From positions 64,404 to 128,403 of the forward strand of contig VXAY01002386.1 in NCBI GenBank assembly GCA_013399855.1: a stretch of 64,000 nucleotides of DNA, written 5' to 3'. The notes beneath the pieces are model-generated. The model was given only the letters and a program-made list of their open reading frames with translations, was not told the DNA's origin and made no database searches. Below, piece by piece: positions 24,083 to 36,200 of the stretch (position 1 is its first letter; every line of letters starts with the position of its first letter). Made by a program: the position numbers and the translations under genes. This DNA comes from Oxyruncus cristatus (Eukaryota; Chordata; Aves; Passeriformes; Cotingidae).

Positions 24083-26939
24083 GATCTTCAATATCTAGGA
24101 TTTTGAGTATCCCAAATAAGCAGTGTGAGCTTTTTTAATTTCTTTTGTTAGGTTCCTTCAGATTTTTGCCCCTCCTGATTCCCAATTCTTGGTTATATAT
24201 ACAATTTGTGATCACCCCTGCTTGAGGTGGATTTTAAATAAGATGGCAGAAACATACTGATGCAGTTGGATATCTCCACTAAACTATTTTTCTCTGTTGC
24301 AATAAGAAAATAATACAACAGGAACTGACTTAATTCTTTGCCTCTTTTGCAGACAAACTAAGCAATGAAAAACCTTAAAGATGTACAATATCTCGTGTCC
24401 AGATGCTAGTCTTCCCCTCCTTCTAAGATTAGTTTGAAAGGATATGCTTGTTTGAGATACCCATTTCTTTGCTTAGCAAGTGATCATTCCATTTACCTTT
24501 TAATTTTGGAAAGTCATGTGGAGCTGTTAGAGATGTAATGAAAAAGTGGTAAATAGGGAGAAGATAAAAATCTGCCATTGCAATCCTACTGCATGTTTAT
24601 TTTGTACCAGTATTGGTTATGACATATCTAGCTTAATTAAACTAATTAAAAAAACTACAGAAATTACTTCCATAAACTGGAAGACTCAGACTGTAGAAGA
24701 AAATGGTGTTGAGAGTATGAAGAAATTCTATGGTAAACATAATGTGGGGAAAAGTACATGTTTAGCTGTTGTGCTTTCTAACACATCATTTATATTGTTG
24801 GAAGACTTAGTGATGGAAGATTGTTGGTTACTTCTTTGTAGTTGCTGCAGTGTTACTTCTGTAATTGTTGCTCTTATTTTTGCAGTGGAGGGGCTGATTG
24901 AAATAAATCAGTAGCAAAAGTGTAAGAGAAATGTACTTAATTTAAAGAAGTGAGGAGAATGCTCTCTATACTTTTAGCTTTTCTTTATGATGAGCTCTTA
25001 TTGTACCCACACTCCTGTCTGTTGCTGTGCTGTGGCAGTCTCAGTACATGCCCTGATGCCCCAGGAGCCAACAGGTGGGAGAAGTTCCAGTGAGCCTGGC
25101 CAGGCCTTGCTCCTTTGCCTTATTTGTGAACATTCCTCACTGGTTCGGCATGCAAATCACTTTTCATATTCTGTTGCTTCTGGTTAGCTACCCAGTGGGA
25201 AAGCACTTCTGAATTACTGTGTGATGGGAGTTTTTTCAGTATGTGTGTGTCTGCAGTGCGTGATGCCGAGGCACTGGCCATTAGGGTTCAAGTGGAGGAC
25301 ACAGCTGTGTTCCAGGGTAGTAATACATTCTTTCTTTGAGGGGTTAGAATTATTTTTGGAAATAAGTGATCGTGAAAAACTTAACTGTGCTTTTACCTGT
25401 ACCTCTGGCTATTTTTCCTGTTGTTCAAAGTGTTTCAAATGCAAAATAAACCATTCATAATTCTTAAACTTGAGGCATTGTGTAGGGGAAGATTTTTTTT
25501 TTTTTCAGCAACTGTTTCTAACAGTCAGCTGTGTAGCCAAAGAAGTCTGTCTTTAATCGTCAGCCCCACAGGTTCTACACTTCATGTGGTAGTTAATCTA
25601 GTGATGTTAGAAATAATTTTCTAAAATAGCTTGATGCTGTACAAATTATGCAAAGAATTGCACTGTGGTTTCTTGAACCAGGTAAAGCAAAATTTTGATT
25701 CCATGTGGTTTACTGGGACAGCCTCTCTATTTTAAAAATTGTAGAACAAACTCTTTAATCTTAGATTTTGTGGTGGTAGGATTTTTATGCAGCCCCCTTT
25801 CTTTTATATCTGTACAATGACTTCTGATTGCAAAATTCGGATAGAACTTATACTTGATCATAGACTCTTGCTCGAGAAATAAAGCTTGCAATAAAATTCC
25901 TCTTGAATTTTCTCTGCTAGCTACTTATGTGTCAGTGGAGGTGGCTGTGGCCCCTGCGCGTGTAGTTACTTTGACAGTTAATTTGCAGTGCTTTTAGTAT
26001 TCTGAATGGCTGCATGGTAGTCCTGCAAAACTGTAGGTAATCTTTTTTTTCATCACATGGCTGAAGACAGAAGTTAATTTCTGTCAGGAGCAATTTTTTG
26101 TAGCAAGAGTTAACATTCTGCTCAAGGTTTTCTACATAACGTTGCTCTTACATGCAATGGTCAGCACTGCTTTGGTAACAGTGGTATTTGAATAACAATT
26201 ATATAAATGTTCTCCTATCCAGGAAAAAAGCTTGAGGTATATTAGTGTAAATGTGTTCAAAGCCTCTGTCACTTTAATTTTGGATACAAAAGGCTTCTTA
26301 CATTCTCACAGGCGTTCTATTGCAGTGTCATTGATGCTTGTTAGTATCAGGGTTCACCATCATTTTATCCTGTGGCTGTTACTGTTGTGCTCATGTAATG
26401 TTAATATAAAAAAACCCCTGTCATTACAGGAAGTTGCTTTAAAGTACTGTATTGGGGCATTTGTAATTATTTTCTTATTGGAGCCACTGCACCTCTTGTA
26501 GTTTATCCTGTGTAGTATGAAATTGTTATAACTACTTGGCATAATAATAAACCCAGATTTTACAGTGCAGCATAGTACCTGTTCCATCAGTTTACTGCTT
26601 CATTTGTTGCCAGATTTGGAAATTATAACTTCAGAAACAATGTTGACTGCTATAGGTGCTGGTGGGCGTGGTGTGTATGTAGAGGCACTGCATTGCTTGA
26701 TAAAAGCAGTCCATTTCTTGGTGAGGGAGCCTTCAAAGTATGATGTACCTGCTGCTTAAGGCTATTACCTGTTTACTAAATGCACCTGATTTGGCCAGAC
26801 TTTGCTTCATGCTGTTTGGTCAAGTAGGACCTTGTGTATTGGAGTGTTCTGTTGTGGTTACTGTGTAGAAATTGTAAAGATGCCGTGCTCTGGAGAGACA
26901 CAGTGCCTGACCATTGTGTTCTTCTCAGCTACCCTATGT

Positions 26940-27062
26940 AGAAGGACAAAAGTTTAAGAAAAGGACAAAATGTTTAAGAAAAAACCCACTGAAAAAACAA
27001 CAAAATCCCATGAGCAAAAAAGCCAAAACACCCTAATGAAACCCACCCAAACAAAATAAAAT
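26940..27062 (+). repeat. A/C-rich low-complexity patch with a doubled unit
   Basis: Near 26943-26980 the unit ggacaaaa(t)gtttaagaaaa occurs twice, followed by about 80 bases made almost only of A and C. Confidence 0.6.
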
Positions 27063-27778
27063 GTTTATCATGCTAAACCTGTAGTTTTTGTGAACTTGTG
27101 AAATAAAATAAATCCCATAACTATTTGTTATATGGGTTGAAATAATAACAGAGCTCTTATATGTATCTAGCTGAGATATTCCTGGTTGATTGCTAAAACA
27201 AAAATGTCCCATTGATGCATACAAGGAAGCATACTTAGTGTTCTATTAAGCATGAGTAAGTACTGAATTTACTTAGTTGTAGGTTGCTGGAATAGTGATC
27301 TATAAAGTAATTCAAGCACTGCAAACTTTAATTCTCACTTGTCGTTTTCCTTTAATTAGTGTGCTCATTCTAAGAAAAAAATCCTTTCTAGTGTGTGGGA
27401 CGAGGATGATGAAGGAATAAGCAGGAGAGTATGTGTGTCCTTTTTCTGTTTGCAGAAGCTTGAACAGCTTTGTGTGCCAGAACAAGTCTTCCAGACTATA
27501 CTGTGTGCCAAATTAAGCCAGGCACTACTGCACAATTCCATTTTCCTTGCCTGTCTGACCATGTTTATTGTAATTATCTCTCACTACTCTTAAGTATATG
27601 CTAATGCAAAACTTCTGTAGAAATGTTTTGTTGACTTTTTTCCATTCTGTTTTGTAGTTATACATTCTTATTAGTTCAGTCTCTGCTGCAGTAGTTGCAT
27701 TGCTGCTGCATTGCAAAGAAGACCTAGAAAACAGGGAATCCTTTGAAAAAATGTAGGTGCCATCTTTGAATGCAGTTC

Positions 27779-27783
27779 CTTAA
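27779..27783 (+). repeat. Target-site duplication CTTAA, left copy
   Basis: Matches the right copy at 29232-29236 exactly and abuts the TG terminus of the LTR. Confidence 0.8.
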
Positions 27784-29231
27784 TGTCATGGTTTAGCCCA
27801 TCCCCCTCAGTTTTAGAGTAGAAGATGGTTGATTCCAGGTGAAATTCCAGCTAAGTAGCCAATAGAGGACTTCTCTGACGTCTCCACGAATTACATATTT
27901 AACACAAACCGGAAAAGAAGGGTTGTAGTTGTGCGTGGGGCAGAAAGAAATTCGGAGCCATGATGTGAGTGAGGCAGCAGGGCCTCCCTGAATGGGGGCC
28001 AGGCCCCCTCCTCCCCTGGCCTTGGGCCAGGGGCAGGCATGGCACTGAATCCTCTGGCCGAGGCATGTAGCAGAGTGGAGAGGAAAACTCTAGAGAAAAG
28101 TTACTCGGCTGAGACAGAAGAAATTCTAGTCCTGAGAGGAGCGGCGGAGAACAAGAGATTACGATGTAGTTTCCAAGGTCAGTGAAAAGGAGGGAGTGCA
28201 GAGGCAAGGGGGAGCCCCCCTCTCTCCCTCCAGCAGGGGAAGAGACTTTAAAACTAACACCCCTGCCACCTGTGGAAATGATTTGGAGTGAAGAGACTTT
28301 CATGTGGGTTTTTCCCCCCGGAGGCCTAGATAACCCGGGGAGGGCAGAGATGGTTTGAGGCCAAGACTGGATCACTTGAAAACTGTTTGTAGCAAGCTGC
28401 AGAAGAATTGTAGCCACAGAATGGTAGAGAAACTGAGTGAATTCTCCTTTGAGGGGCTGAGCTCCTGATGACCTTGGGACTTTTGTCCAAAAGATAAGCC
28501 TTACACGAAGTCCCCCCACGTATGAGGGGCCCGGTGCGAATGGGGACCGGGTGTAATGGCGAGTGGGAGAGCGGTGGCCACTTGGAGTGCCAGCCGCAGC
28601 CGAGAGCCAAGATTGGGCCTCTGCCAGAAGCAGAAAGTCAGAAGAATTCCAGAGGGCAAAAGAGAAGAAGCTACAAGCAGCAAAGCACAGCATCAGAGAG
28701 TGTTCTTGGGTGTGGACTGAGCCAAAGAAACCCAGAACTCCTGTGATCCCGGCAAGGGGTGGTGAGTCTAAAACTCCGCGTGGAAGAAACTCTACAGAGC
28801 CCTGGATCCCGTGGTGACGACATAGTTAAATCCTCAGCGACTATGGACAAGCGGCTATAAGTGGGAGGTAAACTCCCTTGCATTCCAATAGAGAGAAAGA
28901 GAGAGATATCTTCAAACTGCAAGAGTTTGGAACTGTTACCTTAAAGACTTTTTTTTTTTTTCTCCCTTCTCTTTCTTCCTCTGGACTGTTTTTGAGGAAG
29001 AGAAGGAGGAGTGGTACTTGTAAATATGTAAGTTTGTTATTATAAGAAAACTAGTTAGAGTTGTGTATATAAGTATTTTCCCTTAGTTCTTGTTGTGTGT
29101 AGCAGTAAATCTACCCTATTAATCCCCATTTCAAGAAGATCTGTTTTGTCTGTGCAAACTCTTCCTACTTATTAGCAAAATTTATGGGTTGATAATACTG
29201 TGCAGAAAACACAAGGGCTAAACCCATGACA
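27784..29231. mobile_element. Solo LTR of an endogenous retrovirus, 1448 bp
   Basis: The element starts TGTCATGGTTTAGCCC and ends GGGCTAAACCCATGACA, imperfect inverted ends of 16-17 bases with the TG...CA termini of retroviral LTRs. It is flanked on both sides by the 5-base direct repeat CTTAA (27779-27783 and 29232-29236), a target-site duplication. No internal viral gene is present, so recombination between two LTRs probably left this copy. Five-base duplications and these termini fit ERVL-like elements of birds; the family call is inference. Composition differs from the intron: a GC-richer centre, then a polypyrimidine patch near 28950. A TATA-like tgtatataag lies near 29065. The 264-codon minus-strand ORF (27899-28693) inside has no recognisable viral domain. 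Confidence 0.82.
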
Positions 29232-29236
29232 CTTAA
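29232..29236 (+). repeat. Target-site duplication CTTAA, right copy
   Basis: Directly follows the CA terminus of the LTR and repeats the five bases on its left side. Confidence 0.8.
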
Positions 29237-29977
29237 GTAAACTTCCAGAAGTTTACCTAAATCTTTTGAAAATTGAGGTTTTTAAGGGTCTCCTGGCCCT
29301 TTTGAAGTCAGCTCAGAATTCTCAGATTTTCATACAAAATTTATGCAATTTTATTGAATGTATTGACAGGTGAAAACTAAGGGAGAGAAAACCTTCCTGT
29401 TTAAAAGTAGTTTAACTAACTTGCTGTAAGTACTTGGTAGGTGTTCTTTCAACGGAAATACAGTCCTTCTCCATAGTATGTAGTAGTAGTAGTGTGGCAG
29501 GCTCCAGAATCTTGTCAGCTCCATTGATGTTAGTGGAAGCTGACCTCACATTTTTACGTTTAAAGGTGAGGAAAGACGTGAGCTCACAGTGCTACTAACC
29601 ACGTTCACTTGTTGATTTCCTGCTCCTCTGATGTCCCACCCTTTGGGGTTTGTTAAGATTTAAACAAATTTTAGTAAGGAGCTATACACACTGTAGAAGT
29701 GGCAGCACTTTGATGCTGATAGCAGAGATTATATTACTTAGCACGGAATTTCTTTTAAAAATAATCAGGGAATTGATCTTTAGTTATGCAGTGGGCCATA
29801 CTAAGCCATAAGCAGATTTTTTTTTTTTTACAATTCTGAAATACCTTAAACATTTTTTATAAGACTCAACAGCCAAAACAGTTTGCTGGTTTCTTAGGTG
29901 TTTTACAATTTGTAGCTTATTTTCTTATGGTATTTTTCTTGTCTTTCTATAGGGCTGAAAGACACACAGGAGTCTTC

Positions 29978-30221
29978 ATGGATATAGTTGATACATTTAG
30001 CCATTTAATTCCTACTGAACACTTAGATGATGCCCTATTTCTAGGATCCAACCTGGAGAATGAAGTCTGTGAGGATTTTAGTACAAGTCAAAATGTCTTA
30101 GAGGATTCGCTGAAGAACATGCTCAGCGATAAGGATCCTATGCTAGGATCTGCAAGTACCCAGTTCTGTTTGCCTGTTTTGGATAGCAATGGTCCCAATT
30201 TCCAGATGCCTTGTTCTACAG
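29978..30221 (+). CDS. PHF3: PHF3 coding exon 1, residues 1-81
   Basis: The exon begins at 29953 after tctttctatag, with 25 untranslated bases before the ATG. It ends in phase 1 before gtaaat. It encodes the conserved N terminus (LFLGSNLENEVCEDFSTSQN). Confidence 0.95.
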
Positions 30222-33200
30222 GTAAATCTTACAATTTTTTAAGATTACAATTTAAACAATTTAAAATACAGTTATACTCTAGTACCGACCCTTTTTTGTG
30301 ATGTAGAAATAATAACTTGGGATTTCTGTCTCCTTTCTGCCCTTTTTGAAGCGCTGCTTACATGCTTGGCATGTAAACTGAGCGGTTCTTTTTAATTTTG
30401 TAGTGTAACAGTAGAGGAGGGCTCCTTATGTGGATCACAAGTAACCTAGGCTTTGAGTATGTGTAAATTATTCCCAGTGAAAGCTGTGATTTGTTTAGTG
30501 TAAGTACTGTGCCTGATCACTGAAGTTGCTAGCTGTCTTGAAAAATACCATATTTCTGTATTAGCAGTAGGAGCGTGAGAGTTGTACAAATTACTGCTCT
30601 GACCTCAGGGTTATTCTGTTGGTGCTAGGCTACCTGGTCCTGAGCTGATATCAGATTCTGGTGTTTTGCTTTGGCTTCAAAACCCTGGAATGATAATACA
30701 ATTCTGTTTGGAATACCTGATTTAGAACCAAATTGGAGCGAAGTTTTAAATAAAAATAATCTTAGGAGTTGTGGAGTAGTTTTGGAAGATAAATAAAAAG
30801 GGATGATAAAAGGGATGATCAAATCACTAAAATTATTTATATTTATGAATAGTTGGAATAATTATACTGAATTTAGTGTAAGAGACAAAAATATACTCTA
30901 TTCTTAGTAGTGTTCTTTATTGGATTGGAAGTTTAAAAAAATTGTCTGGTAGGTTCATTACTGAGAAGTGTTGTAGATTAATGCAGTTAATTGTATCAAC
31001 ATTTAACTTTTTGTCTAGCTAGTAATAGGGTCAATTCTCACCTTCACTAAATTAAGTGGTATTACAGCATGGAAAACTGTAAATGAAAGATTATATTTAT
31101 TGAGTAATGAAAAAGTTAACTACAAAGCTAAAACAAGGTACTTGATTCTTTTACTACTTCAGTAGAACATTCTTGAGGCCATCCTTAGTGCTTTTGTTTA
31201 CTCTTGCTATAGTCTGTATTCTTACACTTTGTTGTCTGTAATGCACCAAGCAAAATTAAATCCCTTTAATGTGCATTGGACTGTACAATGTACACAACCC
31301 AATCAAATTCCACCAAAACCAATGATGCACAGTCTTGTGTTGTACTGCATCCTGTGCATCCTCCAGTAAAGCTGTACTGCATTTAAAATGTTGAATTAAT
31401 TAATAGGGTATAGCTGGATATTTTGGAAGTTACAGAGGAACTTTTGGGGGCTTTTTGGCATATATTTCTCCTGAAAGTGATCAGTAGTGCAATAATTAAT
31501 ACTGTTAATAGTTAAATCATCACAATTAATTTTTAAGGTCCATAAAAAGTAAATGAGCTAGTGCATTTACTTGGGGACTACTATTCCAGGCTGTCTGCAG
31601 ACCAAGGGAATTAAAACTGATTTGATTTATGCTGAGTTTGTGAATTTAATGTTTTGTTTTTAAATCTGAACAAGCAAGAACAGAGCCACATTTCAGGAAA
31701 TAAACTAATAAACCAGGCAATTTGGAATTAATGTAGGTGTCCAAAACGACATGAAATGTTCTTGCTGTTGTTCAGTTCTTCTTTGTAGGTCTTTATAAGT
31801 ACTGTACTTATTCTAAGATTGTAGGACTGCAGTACATACTTAAAATTTTTTAGTTAAGAATAACAATTATGAATTTGAAGTAAACCTTCTTTGCTTGTCT
31901 TTCTTTATTCAGAGTTCATATAGCTTGTAATTTATTTGATTTGTCTGATACTGTTGGTGATCTAACACAGCTGCTGTAGTCTGCTGGTAAGAATGCTGTT
32001 GTGCAAGGTGATAGTACCCTTAAGAATTAAGCCATACAAAACCTGTTTTTTCCAGACAGGTTAGATGGAAGCTCACCAATTTATTTAAAAAAGAAAAAAA
32101 GCATAAGTCTCACCACAAAACTTGCCTTACTGTATTTTTAGAACTACAACACTGCTGGTATTTCTTACACTCTTGACTTCATTCCTGAAGAAAAGAGTTA
32201 ATTTTTTCCAGAGGCACAAATTTATTTACCACAATTTATTCTAGACCTTCAAACAATATTTTGCATAACCCATGCCTAGACTATTAAACAGTTTAAGAAT
32301 AGGAGTAAAATACTCATGGTAATTAATTCACAGGGCCAGCAGAGGACAGATTTATCATGCTTGCTGCTTCTTGAATAACTGGAATGTACTCTGTTTTGTA
32401 GAGTTGTTAAAGTGGTGAAGATGTCATGCTCCAGCTTATTTGATTGCTGTGAGCAAGCTGAGGAGATAAAGGTAATAATAGTTGAACTAAAGAGTTGTTA
32501 TAGGTAACATGGTATTAGGTCTTCTTGATAAAATTGAGGAGCAGAAGGCATGGCTCACTAGTACTTCTTTGAGAGCAGGTTGAGCAGAGTTCAAGAGTAT
32601 TTAGAAACCTGTGCACAAACAAGATATACTACCTTTATATGGTTTCAACCCTGTTAACTGTGAAATTTCTTAAGTGAACATGAGTATGTGTGAGTAGCAG
32701 AAGCTCTGAGAAAGGCTTATTTCAGGCCTTCTTCTTACTCACTACCTATTCTCTCAAGATTGTGACATTTTCTCTCCTTTATTTCAGAGATCAGGTATTT
32801 TTGTATAAGAACCCCTTGACCTTAAGTGGTTTTGAGTGTGGGTTTGTTTTTTGCTCTTTTTCTTGCTGTTGCATTGACATTAGTTTTTGTTGGAAGTTTT
32901 TACAGGTCTAATCCAAAGTTATTATTCATTAACTTGTCCTGCTCAGCTTTAGGGTTTATATACCATATCATTCATCATGGACTAAGCTTTTTGTTAGTAC
33001 TAAGATCTCTTTACAGGTATCTGACTGTATGTGAGGGACACTGGTAGCAATTGATTGTATGTCCTCTAAACAGTTCAAGTGCTTGTCTGTAAGACAGAAA
33101 CTCATAAATTTTTGTGAGTTGAAGTTCGATTTCCAGTCAGTCCTTGTTAGAGGCATCTATCTAAAAAAATACAGGTTTTGTAATTGGAATTATAAATGCG

Positions 33201-36200
33201 TCTCTTGGGCACAGTAGTAACATAGAATCATAGAATGGTTTGGGTTGGAAGGGAAAGGTCATCTAGTCCAGCCCCCCTGCAATGAGCAAGGACATCTTCA
33301 ATTAGATCACGTTTCTCAGAACCCTGTCCAGCCTGACCTTGAAGGTTTCCAGGGATGAGGCATCCAGAATGTACCACCGGTCTGGGCAACCTGTTCCAGT
33401 GTTTCACCACCCTCATAATCAAAAAAGTTCTTCCTTATATCCAGCCTGAATCTATCCTCTTTCAGTTATAAACCACTACCCCTTGTCCTATCACTACAGG
33501 CCATACTAAAAAGCCTGTCCCCCTTTTTCTTAATAAGCCCCTTTGAAGTATTGAAAGGCCACAATAAGGTGTCCCCCTGTTCTCCATGTTAAATAACCCT
33601 GACTCTTTCAGCCTTTCTTCAAAGGACAGGTGCTCCAGCCCTGCATTCATTTATGTTGCCTCCTCTGGACTCACTTCAACAGGTCCGTGTCTGTCTTGTA
33701 CCGACCTTCTCAGTCAGCAGTACTGGTATATGACAAATAGCAAGGAATATGACAACGGATGTTTGTTGCCTGTGTATTGATAGGAAGAATTATATCAGTA
33801 CCAGTAAAAATAATCTCATGTCTGTCTTGGCCTGAATCCAGATTGTACTGGATCCAGGTAGTTTCTTCAGTTAGATGACGTTGTTGGTCTGACAGACCAA
33901 CAAAAGCCAAAGACAGAGTAGACCAAACTTGCTGAACTTGCTCTGTAATTGCCACTGAGTAATCAAATGGAATTGTCTTTTTCAACTCTAATTGAATAAT
34001 TACATATTTAGAGAAGACAAGATTCTTTGCAGGTGATCCTGGTAATGGCTTTGAGCAGAGGTAGAAATAACTTTTTACGACCCTCTGAGAAGCTGGATAG
34101 GGTAGGCGTCAAATTAACAGATGTTATGCTGAAATCCTCTTAGAATGTGTTTGTGAAGAGTGCTAAACTGCAAAGATGTACTTAGGTTGGTGGTTTATGG
34201 AGTTAGACTGAGCAGATTGCTGCTCTCATGGCACAGTTAGGAAGTTCTCTGTTATTTCTGTGAATCAAGGGTACAATCCATAGGTCTTACTCACTGCAAC
34301 TCATAGGAGCTTAGCAGTAATGGAGGCCATTTCCTGTCCTGAAGTAGGTATTAGCAAAAAGACCTCCTGTTGATGCTAGAAATTGTTGTAATTGTTCTCC
34401 TTGGCAGTTAAAGGACAGAATTTGACAAAATGAGACTTTTGAGAAACAAAGGAAATCCAAGTTCTTGAAGCAAAAGTCTTAAATCATGTTTTAGGTGCCT
34501 CCCTGCTTCTTTTTATCAATTTAGTCGGGTGGCTGTTCTTCCAAGGTCTGAATAACCAACACAGGAAAGCAGATTAGATGGAACATCTCTTAGCCATCTT
34601 GAATGTTGTGGTGGTATGAGTGGATATGGAAATGCAGGTTTGGGGTTGCTTTGTGGTTTTTTTTTTTTTTTTCAGTCTTTCTGAACAATTCCTTGATGAG
34701 AAGTAGAAGCTCTGAAGTTGAGATATGACATAACTCTAGAGAGCAACACATTTTTTTCAACTTTGTATGGTACCCTAGTGATGGGTTTTCTTTTCTGCTT
34801 TGTTCTGTTCTTGCTGGAAGACATGCTGGAAGCTTAGCCACCTGTGAGCATAGCTGGTCAAACTGATCACATGCCAGTGAGCTAAATAACAAGCATTCTT
34901 ACTAAATTGGTACTTCTCAGCTATCATGAGTCCTGTAGCTTTTCAGGATGTCACTTACTGGGGCAGTTTTATTTATTATACACGTAATACAGGGACTGGA
35001 ATTTTAATTGCCTATCATCTGGAGACATTTCTGGAGTTCATATTAAATAAAGCTTATAACCAATTTAGTTTATGGATATATTTATAAAATCAGGTATTTA
35101 TCATAAATGATGAAGACTGAACCTGTAAGAATGTACAAACTGTGTTAGGGTCATCTTTTTATTTGCCCTTTTTTTCCTGTCCCTCTGGATTGCTGCTGGG
35201 AAAGTGTGTCCCCCAAGTGCGGTCTGCTCTTTCTAGTTTTCGCCTGTGTTTTCATGAGTTCAGTTGAAAGCAGTATTACCTCTGCTAAAATCATGATCAC
35301 CTGCTGAATCTTAAGACCCCAAACAGTTGTTCTGACTAGAAATACTTCTTTAGTATGCTCTCTGACTGTTAGGCATTTCAGGCTCTTTTCACTAAAGCCA
35401 AATGTACTTGTATTTTTACTCCCGCATGTGAAGTAATTTTGAATGTAATCTTCGGATACCAGCCCAAAATTGGATATAGAGTTGTTTCTCTCAGTGTTCT
35501 TACCTCTTTGTGCCTTCCTTCCTTCAAGCTGTCCATGTGAATAATTCCGCAGTGTCTTGTGGCAAAGGTAGTAACTTTCCTGTATAAAATTTAATTTACT
35601 GTATTAGTATTGAGAACTTGCAGAATGTTTATTTTGTATGCTTTTCCATATAGGAGGAAAAACACCTGTTTTCCCCATTTTAGGTCCTTCTTTAGATGAG
35701 CTCTCTGATTTGTAAAGACATGAAGACTCCCTTCTTAATAAAATGATTTAGTTTAAAGTGCTTGGTTTGGTGCTGTGTTTTTCCTTTGTTGTTAAACTTT
35801 GTGCTTCACTGCTCTTTATTTCCAAAGTAATAGGCTTGTGTGGCTGAAGAACTACGAATCAGTAGGCTTGTGATGTAGCTCCATCTTTTTATTGAAATGG
35901 ATATGCAGTCTTCGGTCAAGATGCATGCTGTATTAAGTTTATTAATCCTAGTTGATTTTCATATATCTTTTTTCTAAAGACAGGAAAAATACCTTTTTAC
36001 AATGTAGAGATTAATGGAGAATGGGAGCAAATATTTGGTTAGTATTTCATATGGTACTTTGATTTTTTTTCTTGCACTGGGCAGTCAGTACAAGGTCCTT
36101 ACAGGCGAATTCTCAGTTCAACAGGTTACAGGCAAACTCTTGTAAAAAAATTGGAATTTATTGTTTCATTATGTAAGTTATGTCATCAGTCAACTAATTT

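Larger units (their letters stand above)
19861..29952 (+). other. PHF3: PHF3 leader intron (inferred)
   Basis: Between the CpG island and the exon carrying the PHF3 start I find no coding exon of PHF3. The region is AT-rich and holds the solo LTR at 27784-29231, a short tandem repeat at 24047-24082, an A-rich patch at 26940-27062 and one exon-like segment at 20895-20994. ORFs such as 24546-24914 (122 codons) are not recognisable proteins. Confidence 0.6.

Noticed and set aside
24546..24914. 122-codon plus-strand ORF
   Set aside because: Intronic, AT-rich, no domain, no flanking splice sites that would join it to PHF3 in frame.
27899..28693. 264-codon minus-strand ORF
   Set aside because: It lies wholly inside the solo LTR, shows no retroviral or cellular domain I recognise, and arises in a GC-richer stretch with few stops.
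27779..29236. piggyBac-type element with TTAA duplication
   Set aside because: TTAA is on both sides, but only CTTAA abuts the symmetrical TG...CA ends; piggyBac ends normally begin with CC, so the LTR reading fits better.
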